Shown here piece by piece: positions 1 to 7,821 of a stretch of DNA of 64,000 nt (positions are counted from its first letter, which is position 1; every line of letters starts with the position of its first letter). The position numbers were made by a program, and so were the translations under genes. Source of the stretch: Hungatella hathewayi (GTDB lineage: Bacteria; Bacillota; Clostridia; Lachnospirales; Lachnospiraceae); the NCBI GenBank assembly GCA_025149285.1, contig CP102274.1:4738001-4802000 (forward strand), in the 5' to 3' direction. The notes beneath the pieces are model-generated. The model worked only from the letters and a program-made list of their open reading frames with translations. It was not told the DNA's origin and made no database searches.

Positions 1-420
1 ACCGCTGGACACCACTGTAACCCACCAGAGTTCGTGCCCTGTTAAAAAAATATATTTAAATGGTGTAATCCTTGCCAGTATCACATTGATCAGGAACGAG
101 GTTGCCATAACGATGGCAATCACGCTTCCAAATTTTCCTACGAATGCGTCATAACCCATACAATTGGTAAGCACAGCCGACGGCAGCCCGAATACCTCAG
201 ACCACAGCGGTTCAAAAACCTTTAAGGCACCGGTGACAATATTGCTTCCGGAGCTGATGACGAGAAAGCCGATCCCAGCTTTCAGCGTTCCTGATACGGT
301 CTTCTCAAACGGTGATTTCTGCAGCAGATGACCGATGAGTACAACAAGCATTAGCAGGAAAGCCGGTGTGTTAAAAAAGTTATTAGAAAGCCATGTTGCG
401 ATTGTACCTAAAGTCCCCAT
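1..420 (-). CDS. PTS ascorbate-type transporter subunit IIC, N-terminal part (cut by window edge)
   Basis: The frame opens with ATG at 420 and runs off the window, giving the first 140 residues. They are very hydrophobic and contain the family-typical run NNFFNTPAFLLMLVVLIGHL, then QKSPFEKTVSGTLKAGIGF and a SSGSNIV segment, as in UlaA/SgaT membrane subunits of the ascorbate PTS family. The protein should form the membrane channel that imports and phosphorylates a sugar or sugar acid. It follows the IIB gene by 32 bases and a PRD regulator further upstream, so the three form one operon. The true substrate cannot be read from the sequence; UlaA homologues serve ascorbate and other pentose- or hexitol-like compounds. 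Confidence 0.85.
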   Translation of the reverse strand, partial: MGTLGTIATWLSNNFFNTPAFLLMLVVLIGHLLQKSPFEKTVSGTLKAGIGFLVISSGSNIVTGALKVFEPLWSEVFGLPSAVLTNCMGYDAFVGKFGSVIAIVMATSFLINVILARITPFKYIFLTGHELWWVTVVSSG

Positions 421-452
421 AATTCTTCCCCTTTCTTTTCCCCATTTTCTTT

Positions 453-740
453 TTACTTCTGTTCGTTCTCCAACGCCTGTAACACCTCCGCAATCTCTTT
501 TTCTATAATTCCTTTATTGATATAATTGGTAATACAGACAATTTTCGCCCTCGGATTCGTAATACTGTCTGCAATCTCCTGTGATGTAATGATAAAATCA
601 CACCGCTCGCTGCAGGCACACGACGCATCCGTATGTTCTAACTCCGCCTGAAGCCCTTTACGGTTTAAAATATCCTGGACACTCATCTTTAAAATCAGGC
701 TTGACCCCTGTCCTGTTCCACATACACATAATATTTTCAT
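453..740 (-). CDS. PTS ascorbate-type IIB component
   Basis: A 95-residue cytoplasmic phosphocarrier of the lactose/ascorbate IIB fold. The N-terminal strand KILCVCGTGQGSS carries the phospho-accepting cysteine (Cys7 when counted from the ATG at 740), followed by the usual P-loop-like GTGQGSS. It takes phosphate from IIA and passes it to sugar bound by IIC. The start at 740 is chosen because AGGAGG lies at proper spacing; the in-frame ATG at 746 sits too close to that site. It lies 20 bases behind the regulator gene and 32 before IIC. No separate IIA gene is visible between them, so IIA may be the C-terminal domain of the upstream regulator or lie outside the window. Confidence 0.88.
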   Translation of the reverse strand: MKILCVCGTGQGSSLILKMSVQDILNRKGLQAELEHTDASCACSERCDFIITSQEIADSITNPRAKIVCITNYINKGIIEKEIAEVLQALENEQK

Positions 741-760
741 GTTCATCCCTCCTTTGTACT

Positions 761-2920
761 TTAATCCGTTTCGTATCGGTGAATCAGTTCCACCACTTCT
801 TCCACTGTCTGCGCCTCCATGAATTTCTCTAAAGTCTCTTCCTCCCCGAACATATTGGACAGATGAACCAGCGCGTTAATGTGGCTGTGTCCGTCTACAC
901 TTGACAGAATAATTAAAAGATTGGCATATTTTTCTTCGTTAAAATAAATTCTTTCCCTGGAGCACAGCATGGCCATTGCCAGTTTTTTCGCTCCTTTCGA
1001 AGGTCGGGCATGTGGCAGGGCTACTCCCGGTGTTAAAACAATATAAGGCCCTGTCGTCTCAATCGAATCAATCATAGCCCGCACATAGTTCTGTGTAATG
1101 CTTCCATCTTCAATAAGCGGGGCTGACGCCAGTCGGATCGCCTCCCTCCAGTCAAGTTTGTCATCCGTAAACTGTATTCTGTCCGCCGTCAAAAGATCTT
1201 TCAACATATAGTTTTTTGCTCCTTTAAATATGATTTCGTAATCACCGCTGTTATAAAGCTGTTCCAGTCTAATTCCTGCTTCATCCCTCTGTCCTGACGG
1301 AAGAAAATCCTTCAAAATATACATGGTTTCCTTCAAAAGAATTTTTGTTGAATCAGCCGCCCGATCCCCTTTTTCCGCCAGCATCCTGCTGATATTTCCC
1401 TTGTCCTGTGCCGTCAGAAAAGGGTTCACCCGCACGCAGGGAATGTTCTCATCAATCTTCAAAAGCATCGGCGCCACAAGCAAATCCAGCTTGTTATAGA
1501 AGGTCCAGTAATTAATTTCATAGGAAGGAATCAGTATGGTTCTCACACCGGAGAACGTACTCTGTATCTGTTTTTCCACGAGAGCCCCTATCCCGATATT
1601 ATTGGCACAGACGATCCCCACCAGTGGTATCTTCTGCTTCTGTTTTGCCTCTTCCCCCTGGATAAACCAACCGATGAGCTGCGCGGTTATATAGGCAGCT
1701 CCGTTCTCCGATATTTCCACCTCCTGCAGTCCCCTGATCGTATTCATCTTTCGCGTAACATCAAAAATGTATTTATAATTGCTCCTGATCGTCTCTACGA
1801 ATGGATCATAAATCTGAAATCCACAGCTTGTACGCAGCAGTACACCGCTTAAAGACTGGCTTAATTTTTCGATCACCACCTCCTTCTGTGTACATCCAAG
1901 TCCTATTCGCTCTTCAAATTCAGTGATAATCTCCTCAGCAAACTGCTCCAGTGAAGTCTCATGCATCACAAACTGTTCCAAATTATCTTCCTGGACACTT
2001 CCCATGCATACAATCGTTTGGGAGAGCAGTTCCTTCTCCATTGTCAGGATCTCTTTCCAGTCGTCCACCTCTGCTGATGCGGTTTTAGAAGCAGTTTTTA
2101 TTTCCTGCCAGATCCCCGACTTTAAGATCAGATATTCAATGCAGTTTCTGGTATATGCCTCTCTGCTCTCTTTACTGACTGCCCCTCGCTCTACATAATG
2201 CCCCTGTCTGATTCTCCGGGCAATCAGTTCCACAGCCAGGGAAATATTTACCGCCGACTGAAGCGACAGCTTATGTCCCAGTTCTTTTGATGCCGTCTCC
2301 AGTCTGTCAGCCCGTTTTCTAATCTGTACGTCATCAAAACCATATAAATGGAAGAGAATTTCTTCGTCTATATGATACAAAGGTGCATCTTCTTCTGATG
2401 AAAAGATGGGGATCAGAGATATGTAATAAGGAATCAGCCTTCGAATTTCCGACTCTTTCCCTGCCAGCATATACCCTTTTTTATTCGACGTAATCCTTAA
2501 CTGAAACCCATTGTTTTTCAGAAACCGGCTGATCGCAGTCATATCCGCAATACAGGTATTCCGACTGATTTCAAACATCTCACAGATTTGGTAATTCGTG
2601 ATAAAATGGTTTGTGAGAAGTTTAAAAACAATATACTTTCTTCTTTCAAAAAACGAATAATAATACTCTTTTTCTGAAATATTTTTTAACAATTCCCTCA
2701 ATTGCTCCAGCCCTTCAGGTGGAACGGACACAGTCCTTTTCTCCCTTTCATCCTTAAGCACCACCCCCCTTTTCTCCAGCCAATAAATACAGTCCTCTAT
2801 TATTTGTTTTGCCTGCGTCCTCGAAACTCTCATAACCTGAGAAAGCTGATGTACAGTCAGACATCCCATATTATCTGATAAAAGCTGGAAGGCGATGAGA
2901 ATATCCCTTGCTATCTTCAT
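761..2920 (-). CDS. BglG/MtlR-type PRD transcriptional regulator with IIB-like and IIA domains
   Basis: A 719-residue multidomain PTS regulator. N-terminal helix-turn-helix segments (about residues 1-130, including QLSQVMRVSRTQAKQII and QICEMFEISRNTCIADM) are followed by two PTS regulation domains (about 180-420). Next come a IIB-like domain with a cysteine in VGIVCANNIGIG (about residue 436) and a C-terminal mannitol/fructose-type IIA domain with the phospho-histidine motif GVALPHARP (about residue 636). Proteins of this layout activate their own PTS operon according to phosphorylation state. The ATG at 2920 is preferred over the GTG at 2929 because GGGAG sits about 9 bases before it. It heads the operon with IIB and IIC. 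The IIA domain could also serve the transporter itself, since no other IIA is seen. Confidence 0.88.
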   Translation of the reverse strand: MKIARDILIAFQLLSDNMGCLTVHQLSQVMRVSRTQAKQIIEDCIYWLEKRGVVLKDEREKRTVSVPPEGLEQLRELLKNISEKEYYYSFFERRKYIVFKLLTNHFITNYQICEMFEISRNTCIADMTAISRFLKNNGFQLRITSNKKGYMLAGKESEIRRLIPYYISLIPIFSSEEDAPLYHIDEEILFHLYGFDDVQIRKRADRLETASKELGHKLSLQSAVNISLAVELIARRIRQGHYVERGAVSKESREAYTRNCIEYLILKSGIWQEIKTASKTASAEVDDWKEILTMEKELLSQTIVCMGSVQEDNLEQFVMHETSLEQFAEEIITEFEERIGLGCTQKEVVIEKLSQSLSGVLLRTSCGFQIYDPFVETIRSNYKYIFDVTRKMNTIRGLQEVEISENGAAYITAQLIGWFIQGEEAKQKQKIPLVGIVCANNIGIGALVEKQIQSTFSGVRTILIPSYEINYWTFYNKLDLLVAPMLLKIDENIPCVRVNPFLTAQDKGNISRMLAEKGDRAADSTKILLKETMYILKDFLPSGQRDEAGIRLEQLYNSGDYEIIFKGAKNYMLKDLLTADRIQFTDDKLDWREAIRLASAPLIEDGSITQNYVRAMIDSIETTGPYIVLTPGVALPHARPSKGAKKLAMAMLCSRERIYFNEEKYANLLIILSSVDGHSHINALVHLSNMFGEEETLEKFMEAQTVEEVVELIHRYETD

Positions 2921-2940
2921 ATTTTTCACTCCCTGATTTC

Positions 2941-3072
2941 ATTATATAGAATATTATTTTCCACCAACAGTCCAAATAGTTTAATTTTCCTTTCTATAAA
3001 AATATACTATATAAGTGTACGGAACACCATGACGGCTTATTTGTGTAAATATGCTTTATCTGTGCATATTTA
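2941..3072 (-). promoter_or_regulatory. Promoter region of the PTS operon with an upstream inverted repeat
   Basis: On the minus strand a perfect TATAAT lies at 2946-2941, 20 bases before the regulator start; no convincing -35 box is found at 16-18 bases. About 100 bases further upstream is a perfect 9-bp inverted repeat, TAAATATGC (3046-3054) and GCATATTTA (3064-3072), a possible binding site for the PRD regulator. Seen in sequence; the function is inferred. Confidence 0.4.
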
Positions 3073-3226
3073 TATAACTTCACTGTTTATTTCCTGTATA
3101 ACTCCAGCTTTTTTCAATAGCCTGCTCAATTAATTCTGATACAGAGAAATTATAATTATTAATGGCAGCCATATTATTATCCATATATTACCAAAGAATA
3201 AAGAGTCCGCCTCCTGCACGGAGGGC

Positions 3227-3264
3227 TTTTTATGTAATAGGAGCACTTTCCTATTACATAAAAA
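3227..3264. repeat. Perfect 16-bp inverted repeat, 6-base loop
   Basis: The arm TTTTTATGTAATAGGA (3227-3242) is exactly complementary to TCCTATTACATAAAAA (3249-3264) around the loop GCACTT. On both strands the T-run is 5' and the A-run 3' of the stem, the reverse of an intrinsic terminator, so it is not simply a terminator. It abuts the ackA terminator. It may be a small non-coding repeat element or a cruciform-type site; the family is unknown to me. Confidence 0.6.
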
Positions 3265-3299
3265 AACAGCCTAGAGCATATCAATCTGCCCTAGAGCTG
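3260..3299 (-). terminator. Intrinsic terminator of ackA
   Basis: On the minus strand, 27 bases past the ackA stop, CAGC and CTAG segments (3299-3291, one bulged base) pair with CTAG and GCTG (3274-3267), followed by a run of seven T. The stem is imperfect, so confidence is moderate. Confidence 0.55.
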
Positions 3300-3325
3300 T
3301 TAACTGTTATTCTTCCTTTCTTCTA

Positions 3326-4525
3326 TCAGCAATTCCGCGCCACCTCAGCCGCCTCCCTGGCAATCTCCAGTTCTTCGTTCGTCTTAATGACCAGCACATT
3401 GACCTTCGATGTCCACTCCGAAATCCGGAACGCCTCCGCCTGGTCTCTGTTGCTCACCTCATCTATGGTGATTCCCAGGTATTCCAAATAGCTGCATATC
3501 TCCATACGGATATCGGAATCATTTTCACCGACGCCCGCAGTGAATACAATATTATCCACTCCATTCATGGCGGCCGCGTAGCTGCCGATGTACTTTGCGA
3601 CTTTATAGGAAAATATCTCGCGCGCGAGTGCCGCGTGGTCATTATATTTGACCTCCGCGTCCTTCAGTTCCCGGAAATCACTGGAAAAATTCTTGGAAAT
3701 ACCGAGAACTCCTGATTCCTGATTTAAAATTGCCATCACCTGGAGAAAATCCAGATGTTCCTTTTTGGTCAGAAATTCCAGGGCTCCCGGATCTACGTCC
3801 CCGCATCTGGTTCCCATGACGAGCCCCTCCAACGGAGTAAATCCCATGGAATTGTCCACGACCTGTCCATATTTTACCGCGCAGATACTGGCTCCATTTC
3901 CCAAATGACAGACAATCGTCTTCACCCGCTTCGGATCCTGTCTCATAAATTCAGCCGCTCTTCTGGAAACATATCTATGGCTGATTCCGTGGAATCCGTA
4001 ACGGCGTATTTTGTACTTCTCGTAGTACCGGTAAGGAAGGCCGTAGAGAAAGGCCTTCGGCTCCATAGTCTGATTAAACGCCGTATCAAACACACCTACC
4101 ATCAGAGTGTCCGGCATCAGTCTGCGGCACGCTTCCACCCCCACTAAATTGGCCGGATTATGAAGCGGAGCGAGATCGTTGCACTCCGTCATGGCCTCAA
4201 TTACCTCGTCATTAATCACCACGGAACCGGTGAACTTCTCTCCGCCATGAACCAGACGGTGGCCAATGACGCTGATTTCCTGAAAATCCTTTAAGACACC
4301 CTTTTCCGCATCTGCCAGCATATCTAAAAGCGTATGGACCGCCTGTGTATGATTCTCCATCGGAACCGATTCCTTCAGGGAAATGCCCGTATGCGTCCTG
4401 TATGTGAATATTCCATCTATCCCGATCCGCTCACATACCCCCTTCGCAAGCACTTCCTCGGTCTCCGGATCTATAACCTGGAATTTCAGCGACGAACTGC
4501 CGCTGTTGATCACCAATATTGTCAT
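3326..4525 (-). CDS. ackA: Acetate kinase
   Basis: A 399-residue ASKHA-fold enzyme catalysing acetyl phosphate + ADP = acetate + ATP, the substrate-level ATP step of fermentation. The start is set at the ATG at 4525, which opens directly into MTILVINSGSSSLKF (phosphate-1 motif, Asn7) and has an AGGAGAGGG ribosome site; upstream in-frame codons add only an unrelated arginine-rich stretch. Active-site residues are visible: Arg90 in GHRLVHGG, Asp147 in FDTAFN, His179 in GFHGISH, and the C-terminal GVGEND. Its length matches the family. Unusually for Clostridia, no pta (phosphotransacetylase) gene is adjacent. It has its own promoter and terminator and is therefore monocistronic. Confidence 0.97.
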   Translation of the reverse strand: MTILVINSGSSSLKFQVIDPETEEVLAKGVCERIGIDGIFTYRTHTGISLKESVPMENHTQAVHTLLDMLADAEKGVLKDFQEISVIGHRLVHGGEKFTGSVVINDEVIEAMTECNDLAPLHNPANLVGVEACRRLMPDTLMVGVFDTAFNQTMEPKAFLYGLPYRYYEKYKIRRYGFHGISHRYVSRRAAEFMRQDPKRVKTIVCHLGNGASICAVKYGQVVDNSMGFTPLEGLVMGTRCGDVDPGALEFLTKKEHLDFLQVMAILNQESGVLGISKNFSSDFRELKDAEVKYNDHAALAREIFSYKVAKYIGSYAAAMNGVDNIVFTAGVGENDSDIRMEICSYLEYLGITIDEVSNRDQAEAFRISEWTSKVNVLVIKTNEELEIAREAAEVARNC

Positions 4526-4594
4526 GCGCCCTCTCCCTCTCCTTATATTTCTTCCCCGACAGACTGCACCAATCAAATCTGTATCGTTTTTTCT

Positions 4595-4623
4595 ATTATA
4601 CTTTACGGAATCACCAAAGGCAA
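4595..4623 (-). promoter_or_regulatory. Promoter of ackA
   Basis: On the minus strand TTGCCT (4623-4618), a 17-base spacer and a perfect TATAAT (4600-4595), 70 bases before the ackA start. It sits directly after the terminator of the upstream XRE gene, which supports separate transcription. Confidence 0.7.
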
Positions 4624-4627
4624 TGAA

Positions 4628-4678
4628 AACCGGCATCATCGAGACCACGGACTGTCTGCCGTTTCGATGATGCCGGTT
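4628..4678 (-). terminator. Terminator of the XRE/DUF4097 gene
   Basis: A perfect 15-bp stem (AACCGGCATCATCGA, 4628-4642, against 4664-4678) with a 21-base loop lies 41 bases past the stop codon. On the minus strand it is followed by TTCATTG after the stem's own TT, a weak T-run. Confidence 0.65.
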
Positions 4679-4719
4679 CCCCTGATCCGTTATAGTTTCT
4701 TCATCTGATTATCCGGATC

Positions 4720-5817
4720 CTATTCATTTCCCTCTGTAAATACTACACTGACCATCCCCATACTGCATGAAACCTTATAAAAATTGGAATCCCCCGCGTT
4801 CATCGTCTGGCTTCCGCCGATTCCGCTCAGTCTGTTATCTCCGATTCTGACCTCCCCCATTCCCACGGAAGTTCTGTAACCATAGTGCTCCGGCTCTCTT
4901 AAGTATAACCGGACAGCGCCCATGCCGCAGTCCACGGCACATTTTCCGTACAGTCCGCCCCGGACCACAATCTCACCCATTCCACACGTAATCTTTGAAC
5001 CATTGCTGAAAAAATCCTTCATGGTAACCTGGCCCGCCCCCACGCTTAAAACACACGATTCCGTAATAATACCCGCTCCGGTCAGCGTTCCCGCACCGAT
5101 ATTAAGATTGACAGAATCAAAATGATACCCCTTCGGAATGGTAAGAATCATCTTTCTCTTTGAAAGTGTGTTCCTCCCGATCCGCAGTATATTTTTATCT
5201 GCAATGTCACGTACCGTCCAGGTTCCATCCGATACCTCACTGATGATTTCACCGTCCTGATACCCCTCTGTCTCCAGGCCGAAATCACTGCCGTATTGAA
5301 TCACTGCGGCACAGGCTCCGGCACTAACGGTAAATTCACGGATAGCACGGGTCCCATCCTCAGCAGCCGGAACCACCAGCAGGCTCTTGAATCTGTTCGG
5401 TTCCCGGATTGGAGAACCATCCGCCGTCCCCTTCGCTTCTGCATTCGATTCTGTAATAGGTTCCGTATTCGATTCTGCGTGTTCTCCTGCTTCCATTGTA
5501 CCGGATGCCTCAAATCCGCCGGCACCCATGCCGCCCTGAACGCCCAGAAGTTCATCCGTGCTCACTCCCAGTACCTGTGACAGAGGAACCAGTGTCATAA
5601 TATCCGGGCAGGAAAGCCCTGACTCCCATTTACTAACGGCCTGCGCAGAGATTCCCAGTTGTTCCGCAAGCTGCGCCTGTGTCATTTTTTTGCGTTTTCT
5701 TAAATAAGTAATTCTCTCCCCCATGGCACCAGGGATAAATATCTTTCTGTCTGCGTTTTTCTCTATATCCGTGCCGGACTGATCCTCTGACATATATTTT
5801 TCTGAATCCTGTGGCAT
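4720..5817 (-). CDS. XRE-family regulator with C-terminal DUF4097-type beta-repeat domain
   Basis: A 365-residue protein. Residues about 30-90 form a Cro/CI-type helix-turn-helix (MTQAQLAEQLGISAQAVSKW, then a VLGVSTDELLG helix). A low-complexity linker of about 50 residues (Gly, Ala, Glu, Thr) follows. The C-terminal half is a set of repeating strands with glycine turns (LNIGAGTLTG, LSVGAGQVTM, ITCGMGEIVV, VDCGMGAVRL, SVGMGEVRIG), typical of the DUF4097/adhesin-like beta-helix. No membrane segment is seen, so the beta domain should be cytoplasmic and may sense a ligand or drive assembly. Two identical inverted repeats next to its promoter suggest autoregulation. The target genes are unknown. 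Confidence 0.8.
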   Translation of the reverse strand: MPQDSEKYMSEDQSGTDIEKNADRKIFIPGAMGERITYLRKRKKMTQAQLAEQLGISAQAVSKWESGLSCPDIMTLVPLSQVLGVSTDELLGVQGGMGAGGFEASGTMEAGEHAESNTEPITESNAEAKGTADGSPIREPNRFKSLLVVPAAEDGTRAIREFTVSAGACAAVIQYGSDFGLETEGYQDGEIISEVSDGTWTVRDIADKNILRIGRNTLSKRKMILTIPKGYHFDSVNLNIGAGTLTGAGIITESCVLSVGAGQVTMKDFFSNGSKITCGMGEIVVRGGLYGKCAVDCGMGAVRLYLREPEHYGYRTSVGMGEVRIGDNRLSGIGGSQTMNAGDSNFYKVSCSMGMVSVVFTEGNE

Positions 5818-5877
5818 ACTGTTCTCCTTCCGTCTCAGCGTCTCATTTCACCGCGGTTTTCTGCGCTGTACAACTTT

Positions 5878-5907
5878 AAGATATCCTCATTTCACCCCAA
5901 AAATCAA
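5878..5907 (-). promoter_or_regulatory. Promoter of the XRE gene
   Basis: On the minus strand TTGATT (5907-5902), an 18-base spacer and TATCTT (5883-5878), 60 bases before the start codon. The first operator copy abuts the -35 box. Confidence 0.5.
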
Positions 5908-5908
5908 G

Positions 5909-5957
5909 CAACCAGCGGTTGAGCTGCGCGTTTTTTCAGAATAACAACCAATGGTTG
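5909..5957. promoter_or_regulatory. Tandem operator: two CAACC-N3-GGTTG palindromes
   Basis: CAACCAGCGGTTG at 5909-5921 and CAACCAATGGTTG at 5945-5957 share identical half-sites and differ only in the 3-base centre. Their centres are 36 bases apart. The pair lies immediately upstream of the XRE gene promoter, the expected place for an autoregulatory operator. The binding protein is inferred. Confidence 0.7.
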
Positions 5958-6052
5958 ATTTTTAAAGCCAGTATATCATGATTTTCATAAATCGTCAGCA
6001 GAAATGAAAGATTTTTCAGTCAGACAGGATCGCCATTTACACCCATAAGAAA

Positions 6053-6088
6053 CGGAGATTTGATGCTATAAGCAGCACCAAATCCCCG
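6053..6088 (-). terminator. Terminator of the HEAT/THUMP methyltransferase gene
   Basis: A 14-pair stem (6053-6066 with 6075-6088) in which two A.C mismatches on the plus strand become G.U pairs in the minus-strand RNA. This marks it as a minus-strand structure. It is followed by TTTCTT. Confidence 0.6.
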
Positions 6089-6119
6089 CCGATATCCATC
6101 TATACGCCGCCTCTGGCTT

Positions 6120-7616
6120 CTACTGTCTCCGATTCAGGACAAATACATAAGTTCCTTCTTTTAAAGAAATCTCAAATGTCTCACTCACTGTAAACCCGTT
6201 GGCCGGCGCCATCTTCTTCACATGACCCGCGTTATGGGAATACAGAATCATGATTCCGTCATCCTTTAAAACCTTCTTCGTGGAAGAGAAAAACGCTTCG
6301 TACAGGTTCTCGATCTCCTCCTCCGTCTTTCTGCCAATTTTAAACGGCATATTCGTAATAATCTCATCAAACAGATACTCGTGTTTAAAGTCAAAGAAAT
6401 CCCGATTGATATAGTGAATAATCTGGCCTGCCGCCGCGGTATTTTCCCGTGCTTTTTCAATGGCTTCCTCCAGAATATCCAGTCCGTACATCGTACCGGC
6501 CTTTACCGCCTTGTGGCGTTCGATCAGCATGGTTCCCACGCCGCAGAACGGGTCCAGCACCTGCGCCCCCTCTTTCATATAAGGCTGTGCCAGCTTAACG
6601 GTCAGAGCCGCATTTACCGCCTTGATACTGGTTGGGATTACTTCCTTCCGGTATGAAAAGCGTTCATCTTTCAAGGTAAACAGCTTAATCAGCACATTGC
6701 AGCTTCCCTCTTTGTTTTCGATAAGCCGTATCTCGAACTCGTAATTGGATGTGGTATTAATCAGCTTCCTGCCGGACAGCTTTTCGATTTTGGAGGAAAG
6801 GCGGCGCGTAAAGGCACTCTTCTTGCTGTGATCCATCTTACATTTTAATTCTACCCGGAAGTAGTAGGGGGGATTTCCCTCGTGACTTCTGGCCAGGAAC
6901 TTGAAAAGATCGGATTTTACAATCATTTCCGCCGCTTTTTCTGCATCCATGGGACAGGACGGGAGCCCCTTTACAGCGAACAAAAGCTCCTGATACGTCC
7001 TGATCTCCTCCAGCCAGTTTAAATTCTCCACTCTGGCCATCACACCTGCCCCGAACACCTTAGTCTTCGCATGAGGCTCCAGTTTCCGCAGCTCCTCCCT
7101 GGTAATCTCCTGGAAATTGCGGTTGGTTAAGAGCACAATATCGAAAGTCTCCTCCCACCCACAGAACGGATGCAGCAGAACACCTTCTCTGCTGATGATC
7201 ATGGACGATAATTCACGGATTTCCTCCGTAATATGCTTCTCGGTCTCCGGAGTCAGCTTGATCTGCGCCAGTTCGTCCAGCCGTTTTTTAAAAAATGCCA
7301 GATGCTCCCCATAGTCAAAATTCTTAACCGCGTTTAAATAGGAGCTCTTCACAAACAGCTGCTCCTCTGACCGGTATGCCTTCAAAACGGGTTCTAAATA
7401 CTCCTGGTTACCTAAGTCTCCCATGAGCAGCGCCGCGTTCTTTCTAATCTTGGCGTCCTCACTCTCCAATAACAAAATCAGCTTCTCTTCTTCTCCTGAA
7501 ATGCAGGAACATGCGGCTTCCCTGCCTCTGCCCTCTTTCATCTCCTGCCTTAATTTACTTAAATTCTGCCGGACATCCTGATTCTGCACAATCTCATTCC
7601 ACGTTTCTTTTATCAT
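6120..7616 (-). CDS. HEAT-repeat plus THUMP-like RNA methyltransferase (Trm14/RlmL-type fold)
   Basis: A 498-residue protein. The first 150 residues are helical repeats of HEAT type (RKNAALLMGDLGNQEYLEPVL). A middle region follows, and then a Rossmann SAM-methyltransferase domain: motif I DPFCGVGTM (about residue 354), an acidic motif II (YGLDILEEAI), and motif IV NMPF (about residue 425) in the place of the NPPY/NPPF motif of guanine-N2/adenine-N6 RNA methyltransferases. The start at 7616 is taken because AAAGGAG lies directly before it; the ATG at 7637 has no good site. It is likely a tRNA or rRNA base methyltransferase. The HEAT-repeat front end is unusual and may bind a partner. It is monocistronic with its own terminator. 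Confidence 0.75.
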   Translation of the reverse strand: MIKETWNEIVQNQDVRQNLSKLRQEMKEGRGREAACSCISGEEEKLILLLESEDAKIRKNAALLMGDLGNQEYLEPVLKAYRSEEQLFVKSSYLNAVKNFDYGEHLAFFKKRLDELAQIKLTPETEKHITEEIRELSSMIISREGVLLHPFCGWEETFDIVLLTNRNFQEITREELRKLEPHAKTKVFGAGVMARVENLNWLEEIRTYQELLFAVKGLPSCPMDAEKAAEMIVKSDLFKFLARSHEGNPPYYFRVELKCKMDHSKKSAFTRRLSSKIEKLSGRKLINTTSNYEFEIRLIENKEGSCNVLIKLFTLKDERFSYRKEVIPTSIKAVNAALTVKLAQPYMKEGAQVLDPFCGVGTMLIERHKAVKAGTMYGLDILEEAIEKARENTAAAGQIIHYINRDFFDFKHEYLFDEIITNMPFKIGRKTEEEIENLYEAFFSSTKKVLKDDGIMILYSHNAGHVKKMAPANGFTVSETFEISLKEGTYVFVLNRRQ

Positions 7617-7821
7617 AGTTCTCCTTTTGTAAGCCATTGCTTTCCTATGAGTATACTATAAATTCCCTGACAATTCTACAAAATAAAGGATTTTTCGAAT
7701 TGATCATGTGTTTTTTCAAAACAGCTGTCAGATATACAGTCCGCCCGCCACTGCCGTTAAGCTTGTTTTTGGCATTTGCACCCTTTTAAGCGATCACAGC
7801 CAGTCATGGAAAACACCGGAC

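Larger units (their letters stand above)
2921..3325. other. 405-base intergenic region between the PTS operon and ackA
   Basis: No supported gene lies here. It contains the PTS promoter and inverted repeat (2941-3072), an AT-rich stretch, a GC-rich hairpin with a T-run on the plus strand (about 3210-3230), a perfect 16-bp palindromic stem (3227-3264) and the ackA terminator (3260-3299). The plus-strand open frame 3162-3491 overlaps the end of ackA and has no family features. Confidence 0.7.
5818..6119. other. 302-base intergenic region
   Basis: It holds the XRE promoter, the double CAACC-N3-GGTTG operator and, at 6053-6088, the terminator of the methyltransferase gene. No further gene is seen. 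Confidence 0.7.

Noticed and set aside
3162-3491. Plus-strand frame of 109 residues behind the PTS operon
   Set aside because: It overlaps the 3' end of ackA and the hairpin cluster and shows no protein features.
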